Shown piece by piece: positions 11,651 to 24,368 of a stretch of DNA of 64,000 bases. The notes under the pieces are model-generated. The model searched no databases and was not told the origin of the DNA. It worked only from the letters and a program-made list of their open reading frames with translations. Source of the stretch: Maratus speciosus. Taxonomy: Eukaryota; Arthropoda; Arachnida; Araneae; Salticidae. Where the stretch lies: positions 189,127,556 through 189,191,555 of the forward strand of contig OZ010792.1 in NCBI GenBank assembly GCA_963932465.1, read 5' to 3'. The position numbers were made by a program, and so were the translations under genes. Position 1 is the stretch's first letter. Every line of letters starts with the position of its first letter.

Positions 11651-13036
11651 ATGAACATTTTTAACTGTGCTATGCATTTCACTGAACTAACATTTATCAT
11701 ACTATGAAGTACACATACAAATCTTAAAAGCTCTTACAAGTTACAAATCTTAAAAGCTGACGAAGTGTAAGTAAGATTTTAACACTTCACATAATAATAA
11801 ATATACATTTTATAAATATTTTGATAATTAACAAAAAAAAAGAGACATCATTTAAGAACAGCGCAAAGAAAACAGAAGATAAAATATTAATTTACTAAGT
11901 AGATATTTTAAAAAGACGAATAAATCACATGTCCTTTGACTTAACATTACCAAAGGGAGTTTGGAAGTTGAGAGACTTGTAACCTAACTATTTACTGTTT
12001 TTAAGAGGAAAGTAATTGTTGATAGGTTTGTCTTATTCACTATTAATGTTTAATTAAATGTATTTAATTTTGCTATATATAAAACTTATTATTTACATTT
12101 AATAATGCTTATTACATTTAAATTGCATTTAATAATAATTATTGCATTTAATTTATGTTTAATAGTGTTATATTTAATAGTAGGTTCAGTAAGGTGGAGT
12201 CTATATAGTATAGGTTGCTAGTTTTTGAATGCATTTAATATATTACCAGTTTCAAAATGATTCTTCCACACTCTTCTTGGCTTTTATCGGGACTATCATC
12301 AGACCTTTCTGGAAGAAGAACTTGTAGGGTCTCGCTACTGTATGGCTTGCTCTTTTAGTGGATAAACGGAGTTATCAGAAAATATGAAGTTGCTTATTTT
12401 CACGTACATTATAAAAGAAAAATTTTAATTAAATTTTCTTGGTGCCGTTTGTCAGTTTTGGAATTGAAATTAGTGTCCCTTTTTAAGGACACCGCCCACG
12501 AAAGGGTTAATTCCCTCCTTTTTCTCCTTATGTTACACACATGAGCCCCAAGAACTAATTAGGGAACCCTTTTTTAATAAATAAGTATATACAATTGGAT
12601 GGCTATCGGGTATTTCTATCAAAATATATCGAGTTGCGTGCGTATGTACGTACCTACATACATACAGACAGAATATGTAGGTGCAGAAGCTCTTCGGTAA
12701 TATCCTGTGAGCTAAAAACCTACAGTACGATAGTAAATATATAGTTCTTATCTCTTCGATTCGGTGGCCGCAAAACAGAGCATTTAAATAATTATCCCGA
12801 ATTTTTTTTTTATAAAAAATGGCAACAATATGCGGAAGATTTTTTTGCAGAAATTGACACTCAAGACTATAATACGATTATAGTTCAAACATGGCTGTGC
12901 AAAGCGCAGCACATATTTAAAAAGCTTTCGATATGCATAAATTAGAGCCAAAAACGCTTTAAAAACAACCTTTTTACACCTTTAATGTTTTTTATTACAT
13001 TAAAAACGAAACTATTTAAATTAACACTTAGTTTAA
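11651..13036. other. AT-rich interior of the Transib-like element
   Basis: No coding frame or clear repeat was found. A small imperfect tandem of GCATTTAATAAT-like motifs lies at 12100-12180, and GTGTCC/GGACAC form a short inverted pair near 12475-12490. Confidence 0.4.
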
Positions 13037-15461
13037 GGGTCATTCCATTTCAAGTGGTCCAGAAAATCATTTATTCGTTGCTAGACGATTTTTAAAAAAA
13101 TCTGAAATTTTTTGTACAACAACCCTAACATGATGGAAGTTCAAAATGGCTATTATTTTAATTTTATTAATTTTTGTTTGTGCATGGCTGCCATCTTTGT
13201 TTCATCGCCTGCAGCAATTGTCTCACAAGAAGGGTTTACAGAACTTTAAATAATTTATCGTTTATTTCTCCAATTCAAGTGCGGATTAAAACAATTTGTA
13301 CAGGATACATTGGGCTAAAAATATGGTAATAGAGTAGTTTCCGAAAAGAAATCCTTATTCATGAAATTTAAGCATAAAATTTCAGTTTTTTTCCAAAATT
13401 TGTCCGTTTGCAAAAGGAAATATTTCTGGCAAGGAAAACTGTGAACATGACATAATTTTTTTTACAAATAGGTCGAAAGAACTTGTACTCACACGCCAAG
13501 TTCCAGATCTGGGACTTGCTTTCTCTTCGCTAAAAAAAATCCCAAATTTTTCAAAAATGTCAAAAATCGCACTTTTGAGGCTTTGATATCTCTGGTGGGG
13601 CACGAGATAAAAATTTGAAGTTCTGGTTTCTGACAGTATTATATGATAGTGTTATGCGCAAAAAATTTCAGGATGGAGATTTGACTACAAGCTGAGGTAT
13701 GGCAAGGGCAACATGTCAAAACAATACTGCCAAACTATTGTTTTGTTGTAGTCACAGCTAAGTATTTATCTCAGATTGTTACTTATATTTATGTTTTTGA
13801 TTATCTTTAAATAATAGTAACAGAAAATAAAGCCCTTTGCAAATCTTAGCAATTAATTAATAAAATAATTATGCCTAAGGCTATACATTTTGCATGGTTT
13901 CAGTAATTTTTGTTGTAATTTTAATAACTAAAAGAAACCACAGCACTTTTACATAAAGAAAAAAATATTTTTATACAAGACTTGAGACAAAAACAGAATA
14001 GGGAAAGTGAAAACCTGTTAATGTTGTCATACTTGTTCAGACATGATCAAACGTGTCAAAACACATTCTTGCTTGTTGGTTTAAATAACACAATTTTGAT
14101 CTTTTTCAAAATTTTAGTTGCGGGAACCAAGTCTTGTCATCAATTGATAACTCGATTGAAGATCTTGGCCCTGCTGGCTCATAGAAATAAACTTTGAAAT
14201 CACTATGTGCAAGTCTCACTTCATTAATAATTCCTAGCTTACTTCTTATGCAAAAATGTTATTTCTCTGCAGTATAAATTTTGAAAGAGCTTTGGATATT
14301 TTTACTTTCTGAAAATTTCTTGAGGCTGATGAATGGTAACATTGTATAATGTTTCATTTACAGGAATATACGTATGGTAGGAACAAGTTTCAGGGATTGG
14401 CAATCAGCATTAGTATTGTGGATTTTAAACCAACAAGCAGGTATATGTTTTGACACGTTCAATCATGTCTCAACAAGTATGCCAACATTAACAGCTTTTC
14501 CATTTCCCTATTCTGTTTTTGTCTCGGGTCTTGTATAAAAATATTTTTTTCTTTATGTAAAAGTGCTGAGGTTTCTTTTAGTTACTAAAATTACAACAAA
14601 AATTATTGAAACCATGCAAAATGTATGGCCTTAGGCATAATTATTTTTTAAATTAATTGCTAAGCTTTGCAAAAGGCTTTATTTTCTGTTACTATTATTT
14701 AAAGATAATAAAAAATATATATTTAAATGACACTCTGAGATAAATACTTACCTGTGACTACAGCAAAACATTAGTTCGGCAGTATTGTTTTGTATGTTGC
14801 CTTTGCCATATCTCAGCTTGTAGTCAAATCTTCATCCTGAAATTTCTTGTGCATAACACTACCATACAATACTCTCAGAAACCAGAACTTTAGATTTTTA
14901 TCTCGTGCCACACCAGAGACATCAAAAACCTCAAAAGTACGATTTTTGACATTTTAGAAAAATTTGGGATTTTTTTAGCGAAGAGAAAGCAAGTCCCAGA
15001 TCTGGAACTTGGCGTGTGAGTACAAGTACTTTCGGCCTATTTGTAAAAAAAATTATGTCATGTTGACAGTTTTCCTTGCTAGAAAAATTTCCTCTTGTAA
15101 ACGGACAAATTTTGGAAAAAAACTGAAACTTTATGCTTAAATTTCACCAATAAGCAGTTATTTTCGGAAACTACTCTATTACCAAATTTTTAGCCTAATG
15201 TATTCTGTACAAATTGCTTTAATCCGCACTTGAATTGGAGAAATAAACGGTGAATTACTTACAATTCCGTAAACCCTTCATGTGAGAAAATTGCTGCAGA
15301 CCAGGAAACAAAGATGGCCGCCATGCACAAACAAAAATTAATAAAATTAAAATAATAGTCATTTTGAACTTCCATCATGTTAGGGTTGTGTACAAAAAAT
15401 TTCAGATTTTTTAAAAAATAGTGGAGCAACCAGTGCTGGACCACTTGAAATGGATTGACCC
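13037..15461. mobile_element. Large foldback element with TTAA duplication (2.4 kb)
   Basis: Two arms of about 1.05 kb (13037 to about 14095, and about 14413-15461) are inverted copies, recognisable nearly end to end, around a loop of about 320 bp. The ends read GGGTCATTCCATTTCAAGTG and GGGTCAATCCATTTCAAGTG. TTAA is present on both sides (13033-13036, 15462-15465). There is no transposase. Kolobok elements use TTAA and have purine-rich ends, so this is a candidate non-autonomous Kolobok-type foldback. piggyBac is the other TTAA family, but its ends normally begin CCC. Confidence 0.75.
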
Positions 15462-15736
15462 TTAACACTAATCTCTGACCTTTGTTAAACACGTAAGCCC
15501 TGTTTAGTTCCAATTCAACAATTCATTGAGCCACAAAAAATTTATATTTAAACGTAACAACAATGCCAAAAAACAACAAAAACCACGTCTTCTCAGAAAG
15601 AAACTTCCTCTTCAGCTGATGCCAGGAGCCACCGGATATAACTCAGGTTCTTAAAATAGACATAGATCGATGCACCAATTAGTTAGCTATTAAAAAATAT
15701 CATTTTTACAATTGTTGACGAAATTTTAATTTTTGC

Positions 15737-15774
15737 ATTTTTGGCCAGGTTTTTGGGTCAAATACTCCACTGTG
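15737..15774 (-). repeat. Right terminal inverted repeat of the Transib-like element, RSS-like
   Basis: On the minus strand it reads heptamer CACAGTG, an 11-base spacer, then CCAAAAACC, which matches 8 of 9 bases of the V(D)J signal nonamer ACAAAAACC. A weaker A-rich nonamer-like stretch follows at a 23-base spacing. Confidence 0.7.
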
Positions 15775-15779
15775 CGGCG

Positions 15780-16312
15780 GAGCATTTGCTTTCTTACAGG
15801 CTTCGTCCTACTTGTGCACGTATGCTGACCACGTCTGCGTCGTGACATTTGGTACTGTTGACGGCGATGATGGTGCTGCCAATTGCTTTGTAGAATGTTT
15901 TGGTATGTGGCTGAGTGGCGCGTTTGGCGGCGCATTTGTTTCTTGTTGTTGGCTTTAAGTTTCAATCTTTAACGAACCACTCTGATCTCTCATGCTCTCC
16001 TTTAAGCGGGGTGAATTTCGATATTCTCTTGGATCCTTTGGTACCCGGAGCTGTCCTGTCATGGCTTTATAAGGAATAAAGCTAGAAATTTTGTCCACCC
16101 TGGTGAAGATGTTTTCTTAAGTATCTGACTTGTAATAATATTCCGCGAATGATAAATGATTAGGGTCTTCGAATATTGGAGTTTTCTGTTGGGTTGCACC
16201 TGGTGTCTTCATTTTAAGCTGTTACTACTGGTGGGCTTATTGTCGTTGCTGCTGGACTTTAAACGGTGCCTTGGTGTATAGCGGATTTTCTTCTTTATTC
16301 GATTCTTTATTG
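15780..16312. other. GC-richer unidentified sequence, right flank of the Transib-like element
   Basis: It continues the character of 10440-10943. A minus-strand frame of 79 codons (15965-15726) is rich in Arg, Gln and His and crosses the element border, so it is not a gene. No family was recognised. Confidence 0.4.
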
Positions 16313-17663
16313 CACTGTAAAAAAAAATCCGCAACGTTCCTGGGAAAAAATGGGCAGCTGAGTTGCCCATTATTTCCAAGAAACATTTCTTGAAAATGAC
16401 TGGAACTTTACTGTATATGTTAAAAACTTTCTACAGAAATGCCAGTAAGTTTCCTGCGAAATACCAGGAATATTTCTGTTGACAGCAAAACATTACTGAC
16501 ATTTCACAGCATGCGGGATCCGCAGACGATTTTTACATTTCCAGTTGACAATTTTCGCTTTATTATCATTATTTGTTAGATTGAAAAAATATTTTGAAAT
16601 TGACATCAAAATTATTATTTATAATTTACACGAAAAAATAAATTTTCAGTTAAAATTCAATAAAGTAAATATATATATGATATATTGTTTCTGAACTTTA
16701 CTTAAAATATATAAATGTAAATAATAATTAGAAAAAAAATCTAGACATAAAATATTTTGGATTTTCGTTAGTAATTATGTTAGTTTACAAGTTAGATAAA
16801 ATACATATAAATTTTCATGAAAAAAAAAAAAAAAAACCTAAACATAATTGTATATTTTTTCCGAAAATAAAAAAAAAAATCAAATTTGCAGCAATTCAAA
16901 GTGTCATATATATATCAAATTTAAATCAAATTGTAATAAAGTGTTAAAATATAAAATTAATTAAAAAAGAAAAAAAAAAGTCCAGAGGTAGCATCGAACT
17001 CGGGCCGTACGGGTGGCGCGCGAGCTTTCTGCGTCCACACCACGAAAGACACGTTGAGAGCTGCAAACTAATGGGTATTTGAAACGTATGCTAAACCTCG
17101 GCATCTAATTTCTGAAAATCTAAGGCCCATTTGAAGAAATCCTTTCACAAGAATAATTAGAGATAAGAACTCTAAAACATACTTTAAATTAATCAAAATC
17201 GGTGAGAATCATGCTTGATGGTCCCCTGGTTAATGGAGATCCAAATAATAGGTGTATTTTTTTTACACGGTCTGCTCCTTAAACATTCCACAGACAAGTA
17301 CGAGAGATAATCTCTTAGCGATGTCACGGAGGTATTGTATTTTCATCTGAATTGTCTTGACAATAGAGACGTAAAGGATTATGTCGTCTATTGATTTATT
17401 TGCATTCCATATTGATTTTTTTACATTCATTTAAGGAATTCTTTTTCGACACTCGCGCGCGAGCAACGGATTATAGCAAAAAAATAATAAATGGCGGCCG
17501 CAGCGTTTTGCTGTTTCCAACTTTTGTTCAGGAACGTTTCAGATAAGAAAACCAGAATTTCACAGGAAAGAGCTAAATTATTCTGAAAACCTGAGAAAAG
17601 GCGAAACGTTCCTGGATTTTACATGGAACGTTACCATTTTTTTTTTTTTTTTTTTTTACAGTG
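16313..17663. mobile_element. Non-autonomous DNA element with CACTGTAAAAAAA ends (1.35 kb)
   Basis: The left end reads CACTGTAAAAAAAAA and the right end is its inverse after a long T run. Both subterminal regions carry AACGTTCC with CCTGG nearby. The termini resemble those of the 168-bp MITE at 11235-11402. No TA duplication is present; the flanks are TG on both sides, which may be chance. No transposase was found. Confidence 0.5.
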
Positions 17664-18709
17664 TGGGCAGTATTGGATCATTATATACTGGATCTGGATT
17701 TCTTCAATTTTACCGCCTTGTAGTCTACTAAAGAATGTACGAAGCTGTTTCCTGTGGTCATGGAAGTATCAGTTCCTACCATCCAGATCCCATTTCTTTT
17801 CGTCACTGAATAATACGATGAACGACTTGTCCTGTACGATATTTATTTCCGAGCGCAATCCATTCTGGCCTGTTTATGGTGTAAATTTAGCCGCTGTTTG
17901 TAAGATATATTTAAAAAAAATATCTCCTTCTATCTTTTATTCGCCTATGATCTTAGTTTTAATTGGAAATGGTTATTTCTAGTAAGTACTCTTCATATCC
18001 CTTTCTTTAAACTATTTTACATTCTACAAATTTCAGTAACGAGCTTTATTTTCGAATTAAATTTAAATATCTTTAACGTTTTCTCTTTTGTGAATTCCGC
18101 AGCTTTCGGCATTTTAAGTATCCAGCGGAAATTGACTATTTTGTGGTATATTGCTCAGGAAAAACGGTCGGTTGGTTGAAAACAATCCAGCATTTGTAAA
18201 TATTTGCGTAATGTGCCTAAACTTTTAAGGACGGTTTTTAGCAAAAATAAAAAAAGCGTATTTTAAAAATAAGTAATGCATATAATCATAATAAGATCTC
18301 TAGAATGCTTCAGTTAAATTACATTTTGACAATTTCTTGTCAATTGTATTTATTGTCAATATTGTCAGCATGTATTTTGACAATTTATTGTCAAATTACT
18401 CCATATATTCTTTTTTTCAATTTTATTATCATATTTCAGTGTCGGCCTGAAGTTTTGAGACAGAATGTATCACTTTATGTCTATTATTATCGATGCAAAA
18501 AATAAATCAAATTAAATTTATTATCTAAAAACAAATAAAAGCTATTTATATTTATCTACTCTCCTTTTTGAAGCAGCATATTCATTTAGTTTTCAATCTA
18601 ACACTTATCGAACATTTTCAGTTGAATTCCGAAAATTTTGTTCATCACATTATTTAAACTGAATGCGTTTCCCTTAAAATTTTGACAATGAGTTTACTTT
18701 ACTGCTCTT
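17664..18709. other. Non-coding region with short TTGTCAA repeats
   Basis: Several TTGTCAA/TTGACAA motifs cluster at 18328-18395. No coding potential was recognised. Confidence 0.4.
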
Positions 18710-18713
18710 TTAA

Positions 18714-18913
18714 CCCTAGATCTACCGGGAATTTTATTCAAGTTTTAATAAAACGTTCTACACCAGAATTTTTATTTAAAACTATTTAACTTCTTTATTT
18801 ACCTTATTTTTGTCTGGTTTATATACTTAGTTTATTTTAAAGAAATTTCTGGTTTGAACGAATATTTTGTATGTACCTGTCGGGTCCAATGGACCCGTCT
18901 GGTAGACGGAGGG
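18714..18913. mobile_element. piggyBac-like MITE (200 bp)
   Basis: TTAA lies on both sides (18710-18713 and 18914-18917). The ends CCCTAGATCTACC and CCCTCCGTCTACC are inverted copies with three mismatches in 13. CCC-starting ends next to TTAA are typical of piggyBac. A subterminal palindrome GGGTCCAATGGACCC lies near 18882-18896. Confidence 0.75.
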
Positions 18914-18917
18914 TTAA

Positions 18918-20963
18918 GTCCGTATTACTGATGTGGATAATTAAGCAAAATTTCCTCGGTGATAATTGAAACAGTGCTGACGGAATAAATCTATTGGTTG
19001 ATTTACGCTGGTAAGAGCGGATAGTTCTCGACGGGGAGGAGGTTAATGGAATTTATAAAAGACCTTCAAAATGATACTCTGAGAAATATCCATCTCCGTT
19101 AATCGGGATATTTTGCTTTGGGCTGAAGATTTTATAAATGAGGACTACAAGTATCGTAATAACTAATGCTACAAGGAGACTAAAAAATAGTATGGAAAGA
19201 AAAGTAAAAAAAAAATGTTGTGGGTTTCGTATAATTTTTAATTATTTAATGTTTTAATTCTTTAGGACATTCTACTTGTTCACCGAGTTTTTTATATTAC
19301 TGTATGGTATCTGTAGAAAAGGAAATAAAAGATATTTCATATAAATATTGTGGAGTATTCTGAAAAAAAATTGCATTGCCTTATTTTTAAAAGAAAGGTG
19401 TACAACCAGAAAATAATTTTATGTTGGAGGATTTTCTTGGATAATTTCTCTTGTTACCATAGCTTCATGTTGTACTGCAACGAAATCAGATTGCATTGTC
19501 ACAACCTGCATTTTTAATTTGTACGAGAAATGTCAAAACAAGCTGATATAACTAAGCATCAGTTCTGAAATAGTTCATTTGTTTTCTGTAACTTTATTAT
19601 GTGAAGAATTGTTCAGAAAGGTATATCTTAAAAACATGACTAAAAGGTTAAACTAAATATTTAAAATAACCAGTTTTACATTTACACTAGTCTTTAAATT
19701 GCTGAGATTATTGTTTTCATTTGTCCCTTTGAAAGAATTCTATTTCTATTATGAAAGCAGGCTTATAGCATTCTTGGGCTAAATAACAATCTATTGATGG
19801 ATTTCACACCTGGGAGTGCTGTCGTCTTCATTGTATAGAAGTTATTGTATATCCGTTTGTGTCCATTTGTCAATCCGTCCACTGTGTTCCTTCGTTGACG
19901 GAATGCATCTATGTACGCTAGTGTTTCGCATATTTTCTGTAATAATAAAGTTGTAAAAAAAAACATGAAAACAAACAAACAAACAAATGAAATCAACGCT
20001 GTTACAAATTATCGTATAATAATCATACTTATGACAATAAATAGGGAATGTCTACTATTCCTGCTGAAAATCAATTACAAAATACATACTATTAAGTAGT
20101 AATAAATTCTATTTTGAGGATCCTCTCCATATTGTAAACTTTTTTTATTCTCATTGTAGCAATTTCCCAATATAACGTTTTTTGTCCATGAATTTCTTGT
20201 GTCTACATCCACCAATTCGTGAATGCTTCCGTTCACAATATCATAACAACCAACCTTCCGTTTTTTTTTTTGTTTTTTTTGCAAATAAATATGTTTCAAC
20301 TAGAAATTTTATTTGGTAACTGAAAATATATAACAGGTAGCGTTTTATTCAAAAAAAAATTACGAATCAAGGTAGTTCTGATCTTAAAAAACCCGAAAGA
20401 CATGAAGCTATACACTACAATATTTTCACATTTTCTGAACTTAATTATCCATTAATATATTAATTTTAATAAAATTCTAATTTTATTATAATCTATTTTT
20501 ATTTTAGTTGAGTAAAACAATTTAAAAATACTGTACAGTTTAAATAATTTACAGGCATCAATTTTTTAAAAATCTATTATCAAGATACTCAACAGTAAAT
20601 ATATTTTTTTTTTGTTACGTAATGCAAAGTAACATAAGCAATAATATAAAAATGCTTTTTTTCTCCTGTTGTCATATCTTAAAAAGAAATTGAGCAAAAA
20701 TTGAAATTTCTTAATAACAATCCATTAATTTTTACTTTTAGTTTATCGTTTTTTACAAGAAAATGCGGTACTATATGAAGAAGGTGAATTTTCAGTTGTA
20801 AAACATAAATTTTAAATTGGCCTTAGAGTTAGTTTTGATCATTAGATATCATTATTTGTTAAAAACTTGTATCATTTCATCTTATATTCATTTTTATTTT
20901 ATTTTATTTTTATTTACTTATTTACTTTTAAGATTACAAAAAGTTGCAAAACAAACTGCAATG
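18918..20963. other. AT-rich non-coding DNA
   Basis: About 2 kb without a recognised element. Short frames here are rich in Phe, Ile and Lys, as expected of random AT-rich DNA. It contains a CAAA/AAAC run near 19970-19988. Confidence 0.5.
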
Positions 20964-21620
20964 CGTTTCATAGGCGTAACCAGCCTTTTGAACGGGGGGG
21001 GGGGGGGGGGGGGTGCCAGACTTTTAAACCTGAACATGTTGGATACAAACAATATCTCATACAGCAAAACCTGCTAAAACGGAACCCCATGAAACCGGTT
21101 GAATTTCCGTTTTAGACAGGTGTTTATCTTAGAAGGTATAATTGTGTGGCATTTTTTTAAAAAAAGGGCTCAAATGCGATTTTTGTTTGCATGAGGAGGG
21201 ATGAGAAGGGGTTCAAAACATCAAAACTAAATCTACAGGTAAAAAAAAAAAAAGATATGGAAATGTCCTTGCAGCAGTGACATAAGACAGTGACTAAGTG
21301 TGGTCACAAGTGTAAAACCTTTTGATACCCTAACTTCTTATAAAGATTTAAAAAGACCTTTAATCATGGTGGAAACTTCTATAGGCACAGGGGAACGCTT
21401 CATGAGATCTAAAATTATCTCAGTCAAAGTCTTGTAGATGAAATTTTGCCGGATGATAAATCTCAGATAATACATGCGGTACACCAGTACATAAGCACGA
21501 AAGTTTTTCAGAATGTGGCTCCATGACTTCTTAGGGATCACCGGAGGGACCCAAGAAATTTTGGAGGAAAGTCTATATAAATAATTATAATATTATAAAT
21601 AATTACAATATTCATTAATA

Positions 21621-21787
21621 CCGTAATTTCCAGCGGCGGATCAAACAATCATGTTTCAACCCAGAAATTTTATTTCATTATTGAAGTTAAATATTTATCG
21701 CGATTTAACAAGTTACGTTTTATGAAACAAGATTTCCAGGTCCGGACATAACTGTTTGATCCGCGAATTATAGGCCGGAAATTACGG
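21621..21787. mobile_element. TA-flanked MITE with CCGTAATTTCC ends (167 bp)
   Basis: The left CCGTAATTTCCAGC and the inverted right CCGTAATTTCCGGC match closely. A second inner pair is GGATCAAACA and TGTTTGATCC. TA is present on both sides (21619-21620, 21788-21789), as for Tc1/mariner-type MITEs. Confidence 0.75.
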
Positions 21788-22879
21788 TAATTCATGTTTT
21801 TACCACAGAAGCTGTCGAATATATTAGGTAAAGTAGATCATGATAATATACACTAAATTTTATCAAAATGATAAAAATTATACTATGATGATGCGACTGT
21901 AATAATAAAGATAGATGCTTGTCTGTTTCTGTGTGTGTACGCGCGCACGCTGAACTCTGAAAAAAAAAAATGCAGCCCGCACAGCCGTAAGATTTGACAG
22001 GACTTGTATACCTGAACTCATGCATATAGAAGGCAATTTCTGGAATTTTTCAATTAATTTTTTATGCGATTTTTTTCGCATTTTGAACCAATTATTTCAA
22101 ATTAGTAAAAAATAATCCGATTTCAATATTTTATCCAGTAAACTTTGTCTTCTTTTCAATAAAGGGTTTTCGAGATTCTTACAGCGATTTTTAAATTTTT
22201 AACGATTTTTTAATGTTATTTTTAGAGGGTTTTTTTCGCATTTCGAAGTGTTTTTTTTTTTTTTTTGACATTTCTAAAATGAATCCGGCTTAAATCTTTT
22301 ACACAATTAGTTAATTTCGTTCCCTGTGGTTTTTTAATCTTTTCCGAATTTTTAATGCGATTTTTAGCGGGGGTTTTCGTGCTTTGAGGCGATTTTTTGA
22401 CTTTTTTTAAACAGAAAAAACTCTCCGTTAATTTTTGTAATTGCCGTTATTAAATTCGAATTGGAATCAAGTTCTTGTAAGAAAGCTGAATATTTAATTG
22501 AGCTCGAAATATAAAACGCAATAATTCAAGGTTCGCTTGTTTCGAGACAGAAGAGGTCGTAGCTTACTTTCTGGGAAGTATGTTGTCGAAGGCCCCCCCC
22601 CCCCCTCCCCCCAATCCTAGATTTGTTTAATTCTATGTTCGTTTAAAAAAAAAACCCAACTAAACTCCACTAGTATTGAAGTTTTCTTTAAGGGACAGGG
22701 TTTGAAATAACGTGCGGGATCGCGCGATTTGTGCACAGAAAAGGAAAGTCCCGCATAATAAAAATGCTGTGCAGTATTTCCCCCTCCAAATTCTTTCACT
22801 GACCTGTGATTCTTGAGTATTTAAAAAATTTTTTGAAGTCCGCGATTTGTAATTCTTTTATGGAATCTCTCTAAATCAA

Positions 22880-23580
22880 TTCGTGAATGGGTCCCGGAAA
22901 AATTTGAGAATTTCTTCAAACGATCGTGGAAAAATATCGGGAATTTCGATAAAAAAGTGCAGAAAGTAATCGCCAATTTCGTCAAAAGATTGCGCAAAAA
23001 AATTACGAATTTCGATAAACGAATGACGAAAAATTTTTGCAAATTTCGGCAAAATGTTGCGGAAAAGAGTAGAGAATTTTGTTAATTGGTACGGAAAGAT
23101 ATCGAGAATTTTCCCGATCGGTCAAGCAAAACTATCGCGAATTTCGACAAAGGATCTCCCTGTAAAAAAATCAGTTTCGTCAATCGGTCGCAACAGAAAA
23201 TAAATTTCGCCAAAGGATCGTGGTAAATACAAGAATTTCGTCAAAGGATCGCAGAAAGAAAGCACGAATTTCGTCAAAAAATTGCGGAAAGAAAAAGCGA
23301 ATTTCGTCAAAGATCGTGGAAAGAAAACGCAAATTTCATCGAAGAATCGTGCTAAAGAAATGCCAATTCCGTCAAAATATCGCGGTAAAAAATACGAATT
23401 TCGTCAAAGAATCGCGGTAAAAAACACCAAATTTTGTCAGAGGTTAGCGATGAAAAATGCGGATTTCGACAAAAAAATCGCGTAGAAAGACGTAAATTTC
23501 GTCAAACGATTTTGGGGGGGAAATTGTAAATATCATGAAATGTTCGCAGAATAAAATCGCGAATTTGGTCAAAATTTACT
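22880..23580 (+). repeat. Degenerate 33-bp minisatellite (about 20 units)
   Basis: The block AATTTCGTCAAARGATCGCGG recurs about every 33 bases, for example near 23234, 23267, 23300, 23331, 23364, 23397, 23429, 23463 and 23494. Because 33 is a multiple of three, open frames appear on both strands with repeated peptides such as ISSKDRRKKAR. They are a by-product of the repeat, not a protein gene. Confidence 0.75.
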
Positions 23581-24368
23581 GCACTGGGCTAAAAGATTGA
23601 AACCAGGTTCCTTTTCCTACTTTCAAAAGAACACCGCGAAACGAGAAGAAACTCTAAAAATCGTATAAAAATTTTCAGAGGAAAAAAAAATACTATATTG
23701 ACTTGAAAGACTGCAACCATATTCCTTTTACGAATGTCAAAAAATGGCCGCGAAATACGAAATTCAACAAACCAACCAACCTCCAGATTAATTTGAATTT
23801 TCTGTGCTATTATTTTTCATTTTCAAAGGAGGCAGAGTCTGTGTACCCCCCCCCCCCTTTCCCCCGGGTAATCTCATTTTGGAATTATCGTTTCACATCT
23901 GCATTCCCTTTCAATTTTTTTTTTTTGCTTCTTTCTAGACTTAAAACTACGAAACCAAAGAAACAAATAGTTTCTATTCTCGTCAAGAACTTGCGTTAAT
24001 TTCTCATGAAATTGCAGAAACATGCAATAGAAAGAACGGCGTTAAAAAAGAATCTCCCACAAACAAAAGAAGTCAAAGTGGGATTATAAAGCCACCTTTT
24101 TGACTTACTATGACTAATACAGATTCTTGTAAATATTCTAGTTTTAAAAAAGATAAACAACATAATTTTCTTTAAAAAAAAGAAAGAAAGAAAAAAGAAC
24201 GTGGGTTTCTTTTTTTTTTTTTTTATCACATTTCAAAACTCAGGCTGTTAGTTTTCTGAACTAAACTAATTTGCTACACTTTCTGAACTCTGCTTTCACT
24301 TCTTCTTCTTCTTTTTTCTTTTGTAGATTTCGATTTTTAAAAATAATTTTGATTGAGTCTGCGCAAGC
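23581..24368. other. AT-rich interior of the candidate element, homopolymer runs
   Basis: It holds a C run near 23847, several T and A runs, and a (CTT)n stretch near 24300. Nothing coding is seen. Confidence 0.45.

Larger units (their letters stand above)
10949..15774. mobile_element. Transib-like non-autonomous DNA transposon (4.8 kb)
   Basis: The two ends are inverted repeats starting CACAGTGGAGTATTTGACCC, identical over 20 bases, with about 35 of 38 matching overall. They are flanked by a perfect 5-bp duplication CGGCG (10944-10948 and 15775-15779). A GC-rich 5-bp duplication of CGNCG type together with CACWRTGG-like termini is the known signature of Transib transposons, the relatives of RAG1. 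No transposase is visible. The inside is filled by satellite-like repeats, a MITE and a large TTAA foldback. The superfamily call rests on the ends alone. Confidence 0.75.

Noticed and set aside
16982..17055. tRNA-like stretch on the minus strand (GAGTTCGATGC near a T run)
   Set aside because: The T-arm-like word is there, but the stems do not pair well and the A box does not fit. It may be a decayed tRNA-derived fragment; not enough to call.
22821..23485. Several overlapping 60-73 codon frames with Lys/Arg/Ser or Phe-rich repeats
   Set aside because: They are produced by the 33-bp minisatellite, whose period is a multiple of three.
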